Shown here: positions 1 to 11,272 of the stretch, one piece after another
Layout of the letters: every line of letters begins with the position of its first letter
Numbering within the stretch: position 1 is the stretch's first letter
NCBI RefSeq assembly: GCF_025766255.1
Contig: NW_026516675.1
Span: 186,001 to 250,000, forward strand
Reading direction: 5' to 3'
Source of the DNA: Zychaea mexicana
Lineage: Eukaryota > Mucoromycota > Mucoromycetes > Mucorales > Lichtheimiaceae
Length of the DNA: 64,000 bases
Position numbers and translations under genes: made by a program
Notes under the pieces: generated by a model
What the model saw: only the letters and a program-made list of their open reading frames with translations
Databases searched by the model: none
What the model was told of the DNA's origin: nothing

Positions 1-2097
1 AGGGTGACCTCATTCAGCTACCACTTCTAATTCTTAATTTGAACAATATGCGTTTTTTTATATCCTTATCTTGCAGTAACTACCATGTCATTCCTCGATT
101 AAGACGCAAAGCATGTTTCTGTTAAATGATATTGCACAATTGAAGCTATTTCTACCGCGATAATCCATTTGGAACTTGTAAAATTGCAGATATACGAGGA
201 TTTGTAAAACCCGGGATTGCAAAAGCCAGTATCAATAGCTGAAGTATCGAGATATGATACTCAAAAAATGAAAACATAACTCGAAAAGAGTTACTTTAGC
301 AGTAGAGTTGATAGGAGCAAGCTGGTATGCGTTACGGTTGCACAAGATGCCAAATCGTTCGGATCATCGTTATTATGGTGAAGGCCTGTGACTTGATTAA
401 ACCAAGTGCATAAACGCAAAAAACCATTGTTTGTTTATTGCTTTTTTTTTAAAATGAATTGTGGTGTACCCTGTGAGCTTATTAGGGAGAAAACACCCGT
501 CCTTCCCCTGTAGGCGGCGGCAAAACCAATCCGAAAAACGAACGCACACCAACCGGCAAGACGCCTATAACTTATCTTATATGACTAGCAGCAACACACA
601 GCGCATTAGACTCTTAATCTTTATTGGAATCACCGTGAATCAAAGGAACTAGTCTAGAATAGTGATTGTCTATATAGCTCGTTCTGATTGATCAGATAGG
701 TGTTGCTGATGACGATGAAACTAAAAGATCGTTCTGAAAAAACCATCACAACCACAGAAAACTAGAATTGAGCTGCTCGGGACCCCTGGGGCCATGCTTA
801 TTTTGATGCGATAGTGACTGCAGTGCATCTATGATACCTGCGGAATAAGAACACGACCATAGCACATTTTGAAGAACAAGGTCACTGGATTGTTTGTTGT
901 TGCTGTTGTTGTTCCCGATCCTTTATTAAAATTCAGACCTATTTGCTTTACTGTATTTGGAACTTTACCTTTTCAGGTAACAATAAAAACTGTGTGCTTT
1001 GAACACCACATACACGTGTACGTCGTCGCCTGCAATCGCACAAGCGAATTATATAAACAATGGACGAAAAGATGACCACAAAGATATATCGAGTCACTCA
1101 AAAATGATGCGCGTTGCGTCGGGAAAGAAATAGCTTTTGTGTATATCACACGTGGACCGCCCATCAACAAAATATGAATGAATGCGCGGACAACAGTGTG
1201 GAGTACACTGGCGTTCACTTTATGATGGACAGAAGTGCTGTGGGATCACAATTGCGCGCCTTTGCTTATCCTATATCGTCATATACATTTCTGAAAGAAA
1301 AACCCGCTTGACGACAAGCACTTGATTGCTAGCATGGACCTGGCCATTGGTCACATTGTGTATACAACATAAGTCATAATACTGGTGCTTCCTTACGTCA
1401 CATTGTATAAACTTGCTTATATTTGATATATGTTCTTGAAAACACATGTTGCGTAGTACTGTAGCGATGGCGTAATTATCAGGTCTCTCTCTTTTTTTCT
1501 TTATTTATTTCCCGGAACAATGACGCCAGAAACTACCAAGACAACAGCAGCTAGACATAATATACTCTAAATGCAACAGTTGAGGATAATAGGAAAAGCA
1601 CTTCAGTACATACAAACATCCTCCTCCGATGGTTTAGAGTATACTTTGTGCACCAATATAAAAAAAACAAACCTTTCTCCTCGAAAGTCAGGCGGTAATA
1701 AGGAAGAAGACAGCTAGCACGCTCTTAGAGCTACAGATTTTGCGTACTAAAAGGAGATGATTTCAAATATAGTATCCAGGAACGAAGCACAAAGAAGGCG
1801 TCATTGTGTTTTGGGTGCTGGTGCAGTGTACCTTAGAACTTACACGCAGGTGGAGTAGAGTCCCCTTAAAAAATATAGTACAATGTAAATTATAGAATGA
1901 CAAGGAAAAATATATTTATGTAAAAGGAACATATGATTTTCATACAACAACAAATTATACTTAACAACAAAAAACAGAAAAGTAATGTAATGGGAAATAT
2001 GTATAACTATACGTGTGTATAGTATGTGACGAGCGACTGATAGGCTGGAAGGGAGCTTCTGGAGGCGGAAACGCGATTGTTACTGTTGCTACTACTA
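1..2097. other. No supported gene
   Basis: I find no open frame with coding character, no paired splice sites and no recognisable RNA gene here. Short frames on both strands are interrupted and low in information. The last few hundred bases probably include the 3' flank of the minus-strand gene that ends at 2098. Confidence 0.6.
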
Positions 2098-3765
2098 CTA
2101 CTTTTGCAGATAATGGCGTCGTGTGCCGTTGGGTAGCACTACAATGGGAGTTTGGTGATAACTGTTATTACAACGGAAGGTGGATTTGTTGTTTGTTGAA
2201 ACAACCACAGGCGATTGGTGGACGATATGAGGCGGCTGAGAAGATGTTACAGCGTAGATTGGTGGTGATGTACGTTGTTGTGGTTGAAAACAACTGCCAC
2301 TATCACTACTGTAATGACGAGGCAAAGGGGGCAATGAAAGCGTTGGTATAGGCTCCTTTGGATGATGTCTGCTCTTTGTGGCCATTGTTGCTGCTCGAGT
2401 TGGTGTACTAATGCTTGTTCCCATAAGTCTCTTCTTACTGCTACAGTGCTGCTGCAATTGTTGTATTGGTGATCGCTGCTGATGATGTGATGGTCTACTT
2501 TGGCCGTAAATCTCGGTTTCTGTAGCACGACAGTGAGCAGGCGTCAATGTAATACGAATGGTCATTTGACGATGGTTGCATAAGCAAGGATGACTGATTA
2601 TAATTTCGTTGTCTTCTTCGTCCTCGTCGTCGCAGCTTTCCTCTGTTACATCGTCAGTAATTGATGTCATGGTCGAGTAATCGTCATTGCTGTTGTTGTT
2701 TCGGTGGTAAGCGTGCTGCAGGTATTGACTATCGTCAAAGACATCATCTGCTGCAGTGGAAGCAGGGTTGTTGCTGCTGTTTTTCCGGCTATGCAGTGGA
2801 CACATGGCAGAGAATCCACTGAGAAGCATTTCATCGAATCGATTAGGTTTCATAGCTTCATGCAAATATTTGCGCACATGCATGGACCCGTAATAATGTG
2901 CAGTGACAGCTGGATGAGAAATTTGTAGCGGAGGTGTTGTTGGAGGCATCAGCATGCGGCGCATAAGCGAATGAGGTTTCTTGGGTAACAACGTTGATGA
3001 ACTGGATTTGGATGTCATGGATGGTTCTCGCGTTGATGGCGGTGACCAAATACCGTTACCACTGTTATCATGATGCGACATTGCATTTGTTGTTGTTATA
3101 ATATTGGGTGTACTGATTTGCTTGATCCATCGAGGAAAGCGTGGACGACCACTCGACGTATTGCTGTTGTTGTTGTTGTTTCCTGTCATTGTAGGTGAAA
3201 GTGGTGGTGATAAGGGCGGCGATGCCGGTAGCAATTTTTCTTCCGATGTGATGCTCTTTGTCGTAGTAGTAGTAGTAGTAGTAGTAGGTGACAGGGCTGT
3301 ATCCAGAGATCTTGGCGGCGACATCGAAAATGCGGTATATCTGTCATAGTCATCATCCTTGGCTTCCTCTGTCAAGATCGTGCTGCTGTCATCTTCATCA
3401 TCTTCTTCGTCGACAGTAGAAGAGATTCTGGAATAATAATACAGCAAAAATTCTTCTTCTGTGTCTTCCGTTTGTCGAGGCGTGGTATTGATTATAACAC
3501 CGCTACCAGCAGCATTGGTGGTGCTAGTCTTACGCTGATTATGTGCTGTTGCAAATGATGAAAAACCTCTTGCTTCGTATATGCTATTATTGTTGTGTTC
3601 AACTTGCTGTGGTGCTGTGCTGGAGCTATATTTAGCTGTTGTTGGAATGGGCGAGAGAAAGACGCGGTTTGGCGACAACGACGAAGGAAGTGTCACAGGT
3701 GACGACGATGCAGCTGCCGCCGATGCTGATCGTGATTGTCTGTTTGCTGCTGCTGTCGTGGCCAT
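2098..3765 (-). CDS. Hypothetical Ser/Thr/Pro/Asn-rich protein (555 aa)
   Basis: A single uninterrupted frame of 555 codons starts with ATG at 3765 and stops with TAG at 2098-2100. The product is largely low complexity: Ser/Ala-rich N-terminus, acidic stretches (about residues 105-140 and 375-390), a Thr run near 160-170, Asn and Gln runs, and Pro-rich linkers. Two less biased patches could be functional: one around residues 205-225 (begins PRFPRWIKQISTPN) and one around 290-325 (begins HYYGSMHVRKYLHEA and includes a Cys-Pro-Leu-His). No signal peptide, membrane segment or known domain is visible, so it is probably an intrinsically disordered intracellular protein such as a regulatory adaptor. 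The length of the frame and its fungal-style repeat codons make it likely real; its function is unknown. Part of the opposite strand is also open, which I treat as a shadow. Confidence 0.7.
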   Translation of the reverse strand: MATTAAANRQSRSASAAAASSSPVTLPSSLSPNRVFLSPIPTTAKYSSSTAPQQVEHNNNSIYEARGFSSFATAHNQRKTSTTNAAGSGVIINTTPRQTEDTEEEFLLYYYSRISSTVDEEDDEDDSSTILTEEAKDDDYDRYTAFSMSPPRSLDTALSPTTTTTTTTTKSITSEEKLLPASPPLSPPLSPTMTGNNNNNSNTSSGRPRFPRWIKQISTPNIITTTNAMSHHDNSGNGIWSPPSTREPSMTSKSSSSTLLPKKPHSLMRRMLMPPTTPPLQISHPAVTAHYYGSMHVRKYLHEAMKPNRFDEMLLSGFSAMCPLHSRKNSSNNPASTAADDVFDDSQYLQHAYHRNNNSNDDYSTMTSITDDVTEESCDDEDEEDNEIIISHPCLCNHRQMTIRITLTPAHCRATETEIYGQSRPSHHQQRSPIQQLQQHCSSKKRLMGTSISTPTRAATMATKSRHHPKEPIPTLSLPPLPRHYSSDSGSCFQPQQRTSPPIYAVTSSQPPHIVHQSPVVVSTNNKSTFRCNNSYHQTPIVVLPNGTRRHYLQK

Positions 3766-6700
3766 GATAGTAATGTATAGTGTATGTATGTATTGGGCTT
3801 TTGAAGGCTATCGTCAGTGCTGTTATGTTGTGAGATTAGCGTGAAAAAAAAAGTTTCTGAAAGGAGGGGAGAAAGTAGGAGGATGAGGGTGAGAGAGAGG
3901 AGGAGAGAAAAAAAATGTATGTACTTTTTTATGTCTTGTGCTCGGGTCAAGCAAAGGAATGGAAAGAGAAGAAAGCAAAAGAGAATGTCTAGCAATTTTA
4001 AGGTGTGCTTTCAGGGGTGAATAGTAGTACATAGAAGAAAAATAGAGGGCAAAGGATGAACAACGACAAAGAAGAAGGTCTTCAATAACTCGAGGGGTAA
4101 CAAAGGAAAGGGAAAACGAGGGGTGATTGTGGGAGGAGGAAAATGACGGAAAATATAGCATGTGTAGGACTTTTTCTAGTAATTATAGTAGTAGTAGCGA
4201 TGAAGGTGGTGGTTGTGGTTGTGGTTTCAGCGGCAGCGGCAACAATTCCAAGAGTATCATCAGTGTATCTAGGAAAAAAGGGGAGTTGGTACGGTCACAA
4301 AGGAAAATAACAAAAAACAAAGGGGCTTGTTCCTGCTTGGGCGCGGGGATGTGCGCTGTTAACTCTATATGGTACGTAGCTCATTAACAAGCACGTACAT
4401 TCAATCACTCTCTTAACGCACATGCCTTTTGAGATACAAGAATAGAAATGATATCCCCTTGATCTTCGCCACGCAGCAGATGTACACACATTCCCTCTCT
4501 CTGTATGTGTTCTCTAAATACATGGGAATCGATTAGCGGGACAACAATAAAGACAGGTTCTCTCATGCGGGTCTCATTGTCATTGTATACTTATTGCATC
4601 ATTGTTGCGCTTGATCTAGTCTTCTTTAGTATACAGAGAAATACTAAAAGTAACTACATTTTCATTGTTATAATACACACCCGATATTACTGCCGCGTAC
4701 GACAATGATAGCAAAGCTTCATATGAAATCGCGATATTTCGAGACGAAAACGAACGCAAACGAGGGGCAAACCATGGCTTGTAGGCACGATGAATCAGTA
4801 GGTTGCACAATTATTATGATGGCAGGAATAAAAGAAAAGGGGTGTGTGATTCTACTGAGAGTTTTCAACCAGCCGCCCAGTATTCCAGATGGACACAGCA
4901 AAATACTTGCGGTGGTATCCGGTGCTGGAGAGGCACATACGTCCCAGTGTTCTTCTTGCAGATCTGTACACACTCTTATCATGTGGTTGCCCTGGCCCAA
5001 TGAAAGCTTATAGTTTAAAGAGTACATTATACAGCAGCACCAGATTGCCCCCCAGGTTCACAAAGAGACGTATTTTGTGGAGCTCATATAGCATCCTTCC
5101 TAAGCACCACACTCCTGCTTGTCCTCTCTTCTATCCATCATTGCAATCATTGCATGCATAAATGTTACTGCTGCTGATAATGGTAGGGGGATAATATAGT
5201 ATGCATAATCACTATTGCACATTGTGATATCGAAAAGCTTTCTATGCAGTATCGAAAAGAACGAAGAAGGTAAAAGGAGATTCACCAAGAAGCGTTCTCT
5301 TTGTTCTTCCGCGACCATCATTCACTCTACATGACAGATGTCATTTTATGTAGCCCAACCATCGTTGTTTTGCTATCGATTCCATCAAGGGTTTGTCAAG
5401 AAGAGCCCATGCTGCAAAGATCGGCGATCCGGTTTGGGAAATGACATTAATTATCGAATCAATAATGCACCAGGGATCGCAGATATCATCATCACGATCT
5501 AAAATAGCCTCTCTCTATAGATTTATTGCCGTGTGCTACTCAGTATTGTACCTAGAATTATTACACAGCACCTTGCGTACTGTCAGTTACAAATCCATGA
5601 CAGTAGCCTTCATTATATAGAAAACGATCCATGTATTTTTCGTGCATAACTATATAAGCATATATATGTACAGCAGACGCTATATATATTTTGCAGACCA
5701 TATACAATAGTATCATATGTGGGTACAAGCCTAATCTTTTCCACACATTAGCACACATAAAACAATATCTTTGTTTCCCCGGGTTCAAGCAAACTGCTTG
5801 CTACGGGCTTCGCATTAATTCATCTACATCGATGGTAAAAAAAAATCAGTACTTCAACTGCATAAAAAAAGGCAAGGGGCGAGAAAAGTGATAAATGTAT
5901 AAGGACGCACATATCATGTGAAGAAGGCAAATTAAACTTACATGTATTAGGATCTGTTCTTATGCATGTACAGCAAAAAAAATTATGTAGCTTAACAAAT
6001 GCTGCTGATGCATACTGCAAAGCCCTTTGTAGGGAAAAAGAGAAACAAGTGCCAGACAAACCAACAAAAGCGGCTCACTTTTTGATGTTTTTAGACCTGA
6101 GGTGCTACCAGGGCCTACCGCTTGCATCAGCACAAGTATCGAGCCCACTTCGTATCCTTTTGCAGGCAGCAACATTGTAGTATCGTATCACAAATTTATG
6201 CTATAGAAATACTAGGCTTTGCGTATGTTTCAATAAAACTGCCGCGCAAGCGATGGCAGAAGTCTACAAATACAAGCCTGTGTCTGTTACACTACAGATC
6301 TACTACTTAAATCGAATATGTACTACCAACCATACAAATCAGATAACGAACCACAGACACGCTCACGTAAGCTAACGGAACATCTTTATTTGACAATCAC
6401 ATTTAAAATAGCTGGAACGTACTTTTATTTACAACTTACTGTCTCTACAACTTACTGTCTCTACAACTTACTGTCTCTATATAAGCTACTGATGATATTA
6501 CAATTTTTTTAGCCTGGTAGGGCTGCTGTTCTTACTGATCGGGTTCAATTAAAGCTACCGGAGACATTAACGAAAGCATATGCGTTATCTTGCTTGTGGA
6601 TAACCGACAACGCGCTCTACAGATTGATACTTGCCAGATTGTCACCAGTGTGAATGATTAGCTTGGTTGAGACTACAGTAATGTTAGCCCCAACCCAAAG

Positions 6701-7029
6701 GCAAGTAGAACAGAAGACGGTAAAGCTATTAAAGTCCATAGCGTCGTTAGAAATGTACACAAAGACAAAAGCACTATATCGGGAATGTTGGCACACACTT
6801 CAAAAACAACCTGAAAAGTATCATTACCGTAAGTCTCTGGGGTGTTGGCCAGTAGTTAATTTCGACTGCACTCTCTTCATGCTTAAATAGCAACTGGAAG
6901 TCTGGATCACCACTTGATGTAGTCAAGAATGCCATCAAGATTTACTCCGGTTTAGTTTGTAGTGAAGCACCTGTCATGATATCTGCTCAGACAACACAGT
7001 ACCAGTAGCTAGGCCTTCAGGCGTATCTA
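3766..7029. other. No confident gene; purine-rich tract
   Basis: A strongly purine-rich (A/G) tract on the plus strand at about 3840-3990 lies just upstream of the minus-strand gene and may be its pyrimidine-rich promoter/5' leader. The rest is short broken frames. A frame at about 6730-6828 with an LYR-like motif followed by GTAAGT was considered and not called. No tRNA was recognised. Confidence 0.5.
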
Positions 7030-8424
7030 TCATTGCAAGGAGTCATTGGTAAGTTTGGCTTGGTCAAAACCACCAATGATCCGTTTATGCTGCTGGTTGG
7101 CTGTTATTGGCATTATTGAGACAGCGGTAAAGTTGATAGATGGTGGGCTAAACGCATGTTTTTTTTGGCATTCATCGTAGATGTCATACATCATGTACGT
7201 CTGTTCACACTGTTGGATTTGGTGCCTGCCTGCAAGAAATACAATCGAAGTGGAGGAGCGAGTGATAGCATCAATCGTAATGCCAAGATGATACTGTTGA
7301 TGCTCGCTGATGCTATTGAGTTGGAGATTGAGCAGCTTTTTATGTTGTTTTGAATGCCGTTTCTGTTGTTGTTGTTGTTGTTGTTCATGATTCTGCTTGT
7401 ACGTGTCACAAATGCAGTAGCAAGAACAGGTGTCAATACTTGGGAGTCCTGGCTTTGTTGCCTGTGATTAGCCACGTAATAGAGTGTTTGTATACTTTGT
7501 TGTGGCTCATATAACTTACAGACAGAAAAGACATAATCGTTGCGATAGCAAATTAGTTTGAAATAGATCAGTTGGGCTATATACGATCATCAATCAATCG
7601 GTTAATTATCGTGTCAACTGGGAAAAATATCAATGATTTAGCGATACAACAGGACACTTACGTTAGTTGATCCTAAAGAACTAAATCTCAAAGATATGTC
7701 AAACTCCTTGGCTTATTACCGATAGTAACCTTTGCACATTGGATCTGCGGGCTTGTGTGTTACGGTATTAGTCGGTGTAGTGTTGAATCACGGCTGAAAT
7801 AACAGTTCGAGCGATATGTCTCGAGGAATGGCAGCTCCAAAGTGTCGAAACGAGGCTATTGTTCTTGAAGTATGGTCGTTGATAAGGTCGTACTTTCCAA
7901 TCGTCAATGGCTGTACCACAAACCGACCATCTCCACAGATTATTATTGTTGTTGTGTTGGGAATCAATGAGCCAATCCTCAATGATTATAGAAGAGAAGG
8001 TAGAGTCGGTTGGCCAATATAAGCTGGTTTCTGCTGCTATTCTTGTTATTACCGTTGCGATTGTTGTTGTTGCATGAGTGTAAGTGGAGTTTTTAAATGT
8101 TTGTGCACCGTTCTTCAATGCAAGCTCGTAGGTCATAGGAATGCCGGTGAATCGATGTCTTGGCGCTCATTGCGGATATGAGTCATATATATGTGGGCGT
8201 AACATGATGATGGCTGTGCGCGAGGACCGCCTTTTGGATGTATGACAATCGGTTTCTCTTCAAATGAGCATTGTCTGGCATAAATCGATTCATCCTTGAC
8301 TTCGAAGACGGTTGGTAAAATAGATTGTAGCGTTTCATCCGATATGAGCTGTCGAGATAGGGCGTTTTTGCTGCTGATGCTGCTGCTGTTGTTGCTTTGT
8401 TGTTTTGTTGCTGTAGATGAAGTC
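7030..8424 (-). pseudogene. Remains of an unidentified multi-exon host gene
   Basis: Several coding-like segments sit in order on the minus strand. From 8424, just after an acceptor-like AATCACAG, a frame runs about 97 codons (includes FEVKDESIYARQCSFEEKP) to a TGA at 8133. The next segment (7768-8136) continues in another frame, as if one base were gained or lost near 8137. Further on, 7461-7030 is open for 143 codons, starts at CTAATCACAG and is preceded by GTAAGT, giving a clean 58-nt intron (7462-7519). It begins with a Gln run and includes SSTSIVFLAGRHQIQQCEQT. Between about 7520 and 7770 no frame is open throughout. I do not recognise the family. It may be a broken gene cut by the AT-rich island next to it, or a gene with more introns than I can place. 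Confidence 0.4.
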
Positions 8425-8496
8425 CTGTGATTATTGATTTAATAAAATAAACTAACCCCCGACCTGATAAGCCGGGGGGTAGGGGAAGAGTATTTG

Positions 8497-10263
8497 CTAA
8501 AATTGTAATACTGTAATAATTAAATCTGTAGAAGTGACTGAAACAATAGAATCTAATGGAGTAATTACTCCATCCATAAATTCTATTGTTCTTAGAGGAA
8601 CTGATAAATCATTATTACCAAATTCGTTATTAGATAGATTATTAGATAAATGATCAATATAGTTTAATACATAGTCATCTCTTAATCTAAAATCTACTCC
8701 TCTAGACGATTCTCTAATAATCCAATTGTTTTCTAGGTAATTAAAGTATTCATTCATTAGCCTATGAATGTAGTATCTAAGAGAAGACTCATTATTGATA
8801 TGGTTCATATATAATCTGATATTACCAATAATTCCTAATTCAGGTTCAATCCTTAAATTCTGGAAATTAACAATATGATTTTGTAAACAGTAATTAATAT
8901 CTACATGTGTAAAACTAGTAGCATCTCTTGTAAGAGGATCCATAGTTAAAATATTGATATTTTGAAATAACCTAATTGAATCATCAATTGGTTCTTCTTG
9001 AATTAAATTCTCTAATGTTTGAGAAGATAATCTATTAAATTCTTCTCATGGATTAAATGAATCAGAAGAAATGATTCCTCCAATATTTGAATTAGAAATA
9101 ATCATTTCATCAATATTAGTGTTACTAATATTATCATTATTTAGATCAATATTATTAACTCTGAGATAAGTTAGAAAATTATACTTTAATCTTAAATTTC
9201 TAATAGTTCTATAGATTCTTACACCGAATGATTCTGAAATTGGAAGAGATGAATTATCTTCAATCCTCATTGATGAATATCTAATTCGATCAAAATCACT
9301 ATCTCTATCTCTATTCATAAAATAAGTTAATAAATTAAGAATACTAATATTTTTAATATTAATATCAGGTCTAACCCTAGCCATATAATATTGAGCGAAT
9401 CTAAGGAAACTTGCTCTTGAATTAGTATTCAATTCTGGTTCAATATTAATAATTGAATCCTCAGATTCAGAATCAGATTCTAAATCATCATCTGAATCTT
9501 AAAATGAATCATACCATTCTACTAATGAATTAAATCCATCAATACCTGAATTAATTAACTCATTCTTTAATAATGAAGTACTTACTGTATTATTAATAAT
9601 ACTAGTAGTATTGTTATTCCATTCAATACTAGAGCTAAATGGAGCAGTGATAGAAGAATAAACACTAGTTGTAGTAGAATTAATCCATTCAATACTTGAA
9701 TTAGATCCTTCTACCCGTGAATCAATCCATCTATTAAGATAATCATAAGGAGTTCTAGCATATGCATAAATATAAATTGCAGACAAGTTGTATAAGTCTT
9801 ATACAAAATGAAACCAGTAATCATTAAAGATCCTGAAACATAAATAACATTCAAGTAATGATTCCATTCTTCAATTTCTGAAAGAATCTGTGGGATTGAA
9901 CTCCAATCAATATTACTAACTTTATTCTTACATAGTTGATTCAAAAATACCATTACTACTTAGTGTATTATCTAGTAATTTAATCTCAGGATATTCAGAC
10001 TTAGGAAATTGAATACTTGGTAATTGAATTGAAGGTAATTCAATAGAAAATGGATTAAAATCATCAATAAATGAATTAAATACAGCTGATTGAGAAATAT
10101 CTCTTAAAAAAAGAAATTGCTAAAGTTATCCTCGAATACAGAGAAAATAGGATTAACAATAGTTTCAGAATTTGAAGTTGGTTGATACTTTTTCAAATTC
10201 TCGAACAATAAAGATAAATAAATAAATAACATAATCAATTTGTATAAGGCCTAAAAGATGCCA
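8497..10263 (-). pseudogene. AT-rich island frame B, decayed, unknown family
   Basis: Reading from 10263 down, coding-like segments follow each other in different frames: an Asn/Ser-rich part, then 9953-9790 with a hydrophobic span (YVSGSLMITGFILY), then 9786-9499 (begins SAIYIYAYARTPYDYLNRW), an acidic Asp/Glu/Ser patch just after an in-frame TAA at 9499-9501, then 9432-9046 and 8943-8497, which are in the same frame and separated only by a TGA at 9046-9048. Together they look like one former protein of more than 500 residues with at least one membrane-like segment. Codons are almost all A/T-ending, unlike neighbouring genes. If TGA were read as Trp (mitochondrial code) the last two pieces would fuse, but TGG is also used throughout. 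No family recognised. Confidence 0.5.
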
Positions 10264-10310
10264 TAGATTTATTTTAAATTATTAGAATAGTATAAGCTAT
10301 ACTATTTTTT

Positions 10311-11128
10311 TTATTTTAGATTAGTAATAGCAGGGCTTCTACCCATTCTAATCTCTTCGTGTGTAAGATCTTTGTATAACTTCAGGACTTAAATAAATTA
10401 TGAGTAAAATCACTAAATTTATATACATTAATATTTTGATCTTTACAATATTGCAAGTAAATTCCAAACAGAGTCTTATCTGAAGTGGTATCTTTCTTTC
10501 CTAATCGAGTAGAGGAATTATTAGATCTTTCTACATTATTATCATACCAAGTTCTAAATCCTGATTCTAATGATGCTTCCTTAATATTAGTTAAAGAAAC
10601 ATCATTCTCTTGAATTACAGGTTCAGTTCCAAGAGAATCTTGAATTACAGATTCAGTTTCAGTGGAAGCCGCACAAGGACCGATGTTGGTGACTTAGGCT
10701 CCTTTGCGACCCACTGGCTTCTTGAATTCATGGTCATCAACCGCGGGCTGTTAATTTTGTTGTTGTTGTTGTTGTTGCTATTGAGCAACGGGAAAAGCAG
10801 TGGTAACACTAGTGGTAGTGGCTTCTGGGCGACGGATGCGGCGAACTGGTTTCTTGAACGCACGATCCTCAAGTTTGAGCTGATGAAGCTCTTCTTCTTT
10901 CTGATGTACCAAGAGCTTTAACTATTGAAGCTTTTGCTCTTGTTGCTCGTTCTCATTTGTAGTTTTATTTTCCAAGACCAGCTTTATTGCTTGCCAACTT
11001 GCAGTGAAAGAGCTCGCTAGAATCATGACATCCGCAGTCAAAATGCAATGACGAATGAGTAAGCGGGACCGGTCGAGGTTATAATGATTATGCTCTGGTT
11101 TACTGGTACTAATTGGATGAATAGCCAT
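10311..11128 (-). pseudogene. AT-rich island frame A, chimeric composition, decayed
   Basis: One reading frame starts with ATG at 11128 and stays coherent for about 250 codons despite stops: TAG at 10922-10924, TAG at 10778-10780 beside a Gln run, TAA at 10751-10753, TAA at 10694-10696, TGA at 10382-10384. The N-terminal half has host-like composition with a Lys/Glu/Leu/Gln helix-prone segment and Q-rich linker; the C-terminal half (below 10620) is AT-rich and contains KTLFGIYLQYCKDQNINVYK, a pattern loosely like the C-terminal part of virus/plasmid primase-helicases. After a one-base shift the natural end is probably EEIRMGRSPAITNLK with TAA at 10311. The resemblance to primases is weak and is inference only. 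Confidence 0.45.
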
Positions 11129-11272
11129 AATAAGTTGGTGTAACTAAAATAACTTTTATAAAATTAAATTATGTATGTATGTCTTGGCATGCATATGTAC
11201 ATTTAAAAATTTTGAAAATATAAAAACTGAATTTTTTTTCTTATATAAAAATAACACCTCATAATATTAAAC
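11129..11272. promoter_or_regulatory. Gap between divergent island frames, possible promoter
   Basis: This 144-bp AT-rich gap separates the starts of the minus-strand frame A (11128) and the plus-strand frame C (11273). Its position suggests a bidirectional promoter of the original element. It holds TATA-like strings (e.g. TTTATAAAAT near 11155) but nothing diagnostic. Confidence 0.25.

Noticed and set aside
4889..5030. Plus-strand frame MDTAKYLRWYPVLERHIRPS, protein-like in appearance
   Set aside because: No splice partner, no recognised family, and an equally long frame exists on the other strand.
6730..6890. Plus-strand frame with an LYR-like motif (KTKALYRECWHTLQKQPEKY) followed by GTAAGT and a TAG acceptor 60 nt on
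   Set aside because: The motif is short, the joined second exon stops after a few residues in the required phase, and the opposite strand is equally open.
7030..8424. Velvet-domain or NDT80-like identity for the split minus-strand gene
   Set aside because: The expected conserved motifs of those families are not present in the readable segments.
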